Assembly (NCBI GenBank): GCA_018712345.1
Contig: DVHG01000017.1
Span: 1-64,000 of the forward strand
DNA from: Candidatus Onthovicinus excrementipullorum
Lineage (GTDB): Bacteria; Bacillota; Clostridia; Oscillospirales; Acutalibacteraceae
DNA: 64,000 nt
Direction of reading: 5' to 3'
The stretch's first letter is position 1; the number at the start of each line of letters is the position of its first letter. The notes below the pieces were generated by a model. The model saw nothing but the letters and a program-made list of their open reading frames with translations, had not been told where the DNA came from and searched no databases. Of the stretch, positions 62,874-64,000 are shown piece by piece. The position numbers and the translations under genes are program-made.

Positions 62874-63888
62874 GATCGTTCCCTCCCAGTTCCGTCAGAT
62901 AGGCGGCAATCAGCTCCGCGGTGCTCTCAATATCCCGCAGATCCACCACTTCCACCGGTGTATGCATATAGCGCTGCGGAATTGAGAGCAGCCCCATGCG
63001 GATGCCGCCGCGTGTGACGTCAATCACATCCGCGTCCGTCCCCGTCTCACCGCCCATAATCTCCAGCGTGTGAGGAATACTTTTTCGCTCGGCAAGTGTG
63101 GTCAATTCATCGGAGAGGGAGGCCGAGAGTGTCGGGGAGATGCCGATCATCACACCGCTGCCGAGCTTGGCACATTTACGCTCCGGACAGCCGGGGGACA
63201 TGGCAAAGCTGACATCCACGGCGATCGCCTCCTCTGCCCCGGAGGCATAGGCAGCCGTCGCGGCGCCGCGTGTCCCCACCTCCTCCTGAACGGCAAACAC
63301 GACTGTCACAGGATTTTTCAGGTGTTTGCTGCACTTGTCCAGCGCGAGCAGAATCGCCGCCACTCCGGCACGGTCATCAATGGCAGGGGCCGAAAAACGT
63401 GTGCCGAGCAGCTTTGCGGGGGGGACATCAAAGGTGATCCTGTCCCCTCTGGTGATCAGGCGCGACGCCTCCTCACGGGTCAGGCCGATATCAATGCCGA
63501 TATCCTCAAAGCCCGCTGCCTGCTTCCCATCTCCGTCACGGAGCAGGTGCGGCGGCGTTGAACAGACTGTCCCCTTCAGCGGTTCGCGCCCCCAGACAAC
63601 AACATCCTGCCCGCCGAGGATCCGCGGATCAATTCCGCCGCAGTGATCCACCCGGAGAAAACCGGATTCGTCAATATCCGTAACGATCAGCCCGATCTGA
63701 TCAATATGGGCGTCCAGTAGAATATGTCTGCCGGCACCTGGGATTGATCCAGTGACATTCCCCAGCGCGTCCCTGTGCACCTGTGCGTACCGCGAAAGCA
63801 GCCCGGCGGCAATTTGCGCCGCGCCGTCCTCCATGCCGGAAACGCCCTGCGCGGTGCACAGTTTTTCCAGCAATTCCTGTGTGTTCAT
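62866..63888 (-). CDS. M42 family metallopeptidase, second copy
   Basis: A 340-residue paralogue of the adjacent M42 protein. The corresponding motifs are LDAHIDQIG, APAIDDRAGV, VQEEVGTRG, AVDVSFA and RYMHTPVE. The two share the same plan but are clearly divergent, and may form a mixed complex or differ in peptide choice. GAGGTGGG precedes the ATG at 63888; the open frame before it is unsupported. Confidence 0.92.
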   Translation of the reverse strand: MNTQELLEKLCTAQGVSGMEDGAAQIAAGLLSRYAQVHRDALGNVTGSIPGAGRHILLDAHIDQIGLIVTDIDESGFLRVDHCGGIDPRILGGQDVVVWGREPLKGTVCSTPPHLLRDGDGKQAAGFEDIGIDIGLTREEASRLITRGDRITFDVPPAKLLGTRFSAPAIDDRAGVAAILLALDKCSKHLKNPVTVVFAVQEEVGTRGAATAAYASGAEEAIAVDVSFAMSPGCPERKCAKLGSGVMIGISPTLSASLSDELTTLAERKSIPHTLEIMGGETGTDADVIDVTRGGIRMGLLSIPQRYMHTPVEVVDLRDIESTAELIAAYLTELGGNDHA

Positions 63889-63922
63889 CTTATCCCACCT
63901 CAAGCTTGATATAACAGAAAAA

Positions 63923-63948
63923 TTGCAACAGCCTTGCGGCTGTTGCAA
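63923..63948. terminator. Terminator upstream of the M42 operon
   Basis: Perfect 11-bp stem 63923-63933 with 63938-63948 and 4-nt loop; T-rich on the minus strand after the stem (TTTTTC), so it ends the gene that enters at the window edge. Confidence 0.75.
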
Positions 63949-63963
63949 AAATCATGCAGTTTT

Positions 63964-64000
63964 TTACTCCCTGCGGAGTGCTTCAATCGGAGGCATTTTA
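63964..64000 (-). CDS. C-terminal end of an FtsX/MacB-type ABC transporter permease (partial)
   Basis: Only the last 11 codons are in the window: KMPPIEALRRE and a TAA stop at 63964-63966. The end PIEALR is typical of permeases of the FtsX domain family, such as MacB and LolC/E relatives. The rest of the gene lies beyond position 64000. Confidence 0.6.
   Translation of the reverse strand, partial: KMPPIEALRRE

Overview
The window reads as a chromosomal segment of a Gram-positive, anaerobic, spore-forming Clostridia bacterium, most like the Oscillospirales (Ruminococcaceae-type) lineage. The grounds are a moderately high GC content, purine-rich ribosome binding sites before nearly every gene, a sigK gene with a pro-sequence, yunB, a BofC-C-like protein, a T-box leader, a stand-alone ECF transporter core, and several families typical of Firmicutes (DUF5711, DUF5058, DUF3737, TIGR03905 TSCPD). 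No rRNA, CRISPR array, insertion sequence or prophage was seen. It is mostly core genome, and most genes lie on the minus strand.

Layout. 1-1.4 kb: a small minus-strand operon (TudS/DUF523, a short MGMT-like protein, nitroreductase). 1.6-1.8 kb: tRNA-Gly with its own promoter and terminator. 1.8-10.9 kb: a zinc-finger Clp ATPase, a phosphatidyltransferase, CvpA, DUF5711, TruA, the EcfT/EcfA2/EcfA1 module and an rRNA-type methyltransferase. 11-15.3 kb: glmM, ruvB, ruvA, ruvC and ruvX, with a glycosyltransferase relic wedged before the ruvC promoter. 15.3-23.5 kb: a pyrimidine operon pyrC-pyrF-carA'-carB'-pyrK-pyrD. 23.5-25.7 kb: a class A penicillin-binding protein. 26.2-29.4 kb: a methylthioadenosine salvage operon (deaminase, purine nucleoside phosphorylase, MtnA). 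29.5-35 kb: sigK, trxB, a polysaccharide deacetylase, ligA and yunB. 35.1-37.7 kb: a GH36 alpha-galactosidase and a cysteine-rich protein. 37.8-46.4 kb: pcrA, a U32 peptidase, mltG, 5-formyl-THF cyclo-ligase, a DJ-1-like protein, GNAT, DUF2156 and tmk, divergent from a double-domain thyX. 48-51 kb: a lipoprotein, the DUF3737 locus and its divergent LysR regulator. 51-54.2 kb: a TrpXYZ-like ABC transporter under a T-box. 54.2-56.1 kb: a DUF5058 membrane pair and YfcE. 56.2-57.3 kb: three small unknown genes. 57.3-64 kb: TSCPD, GNAT, a phosphohexomutase, DUF2461, a Met-gamma-lyase-fold PLP protein, two M42 peptidases and the last codons of an FtsX-type permease.

The most surprising observation is in the pyrimidine operon. 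Both carbamoyl-phosphate synthase subunits are full length and uninterrupted but appear catalytically disarmed. The small subunit lacks the glutaminase Cys, His and Glu. Both ATP-grasp halves of the large subunit lack several nucleotide and metal ligands, yet the carboxy-terminal allosteric domain and much of the scaffold are kept. This looks like a retained pseudo-CPS complex inside a pyr operon rather than decay. It implies either a separate true CPS elsewhere in the genome or a new role, perhaps sensing or scaffolding.

Other points: two-domain ThyX with degenerate motifs in each half; a probable methylthioinosine route of MTA salvage; sigma-E-like promoters before sigK, yunB and the three-gene unknown locus; and a shared promoter/leader motif before ruvCAB and the TudS/MGMT operon.
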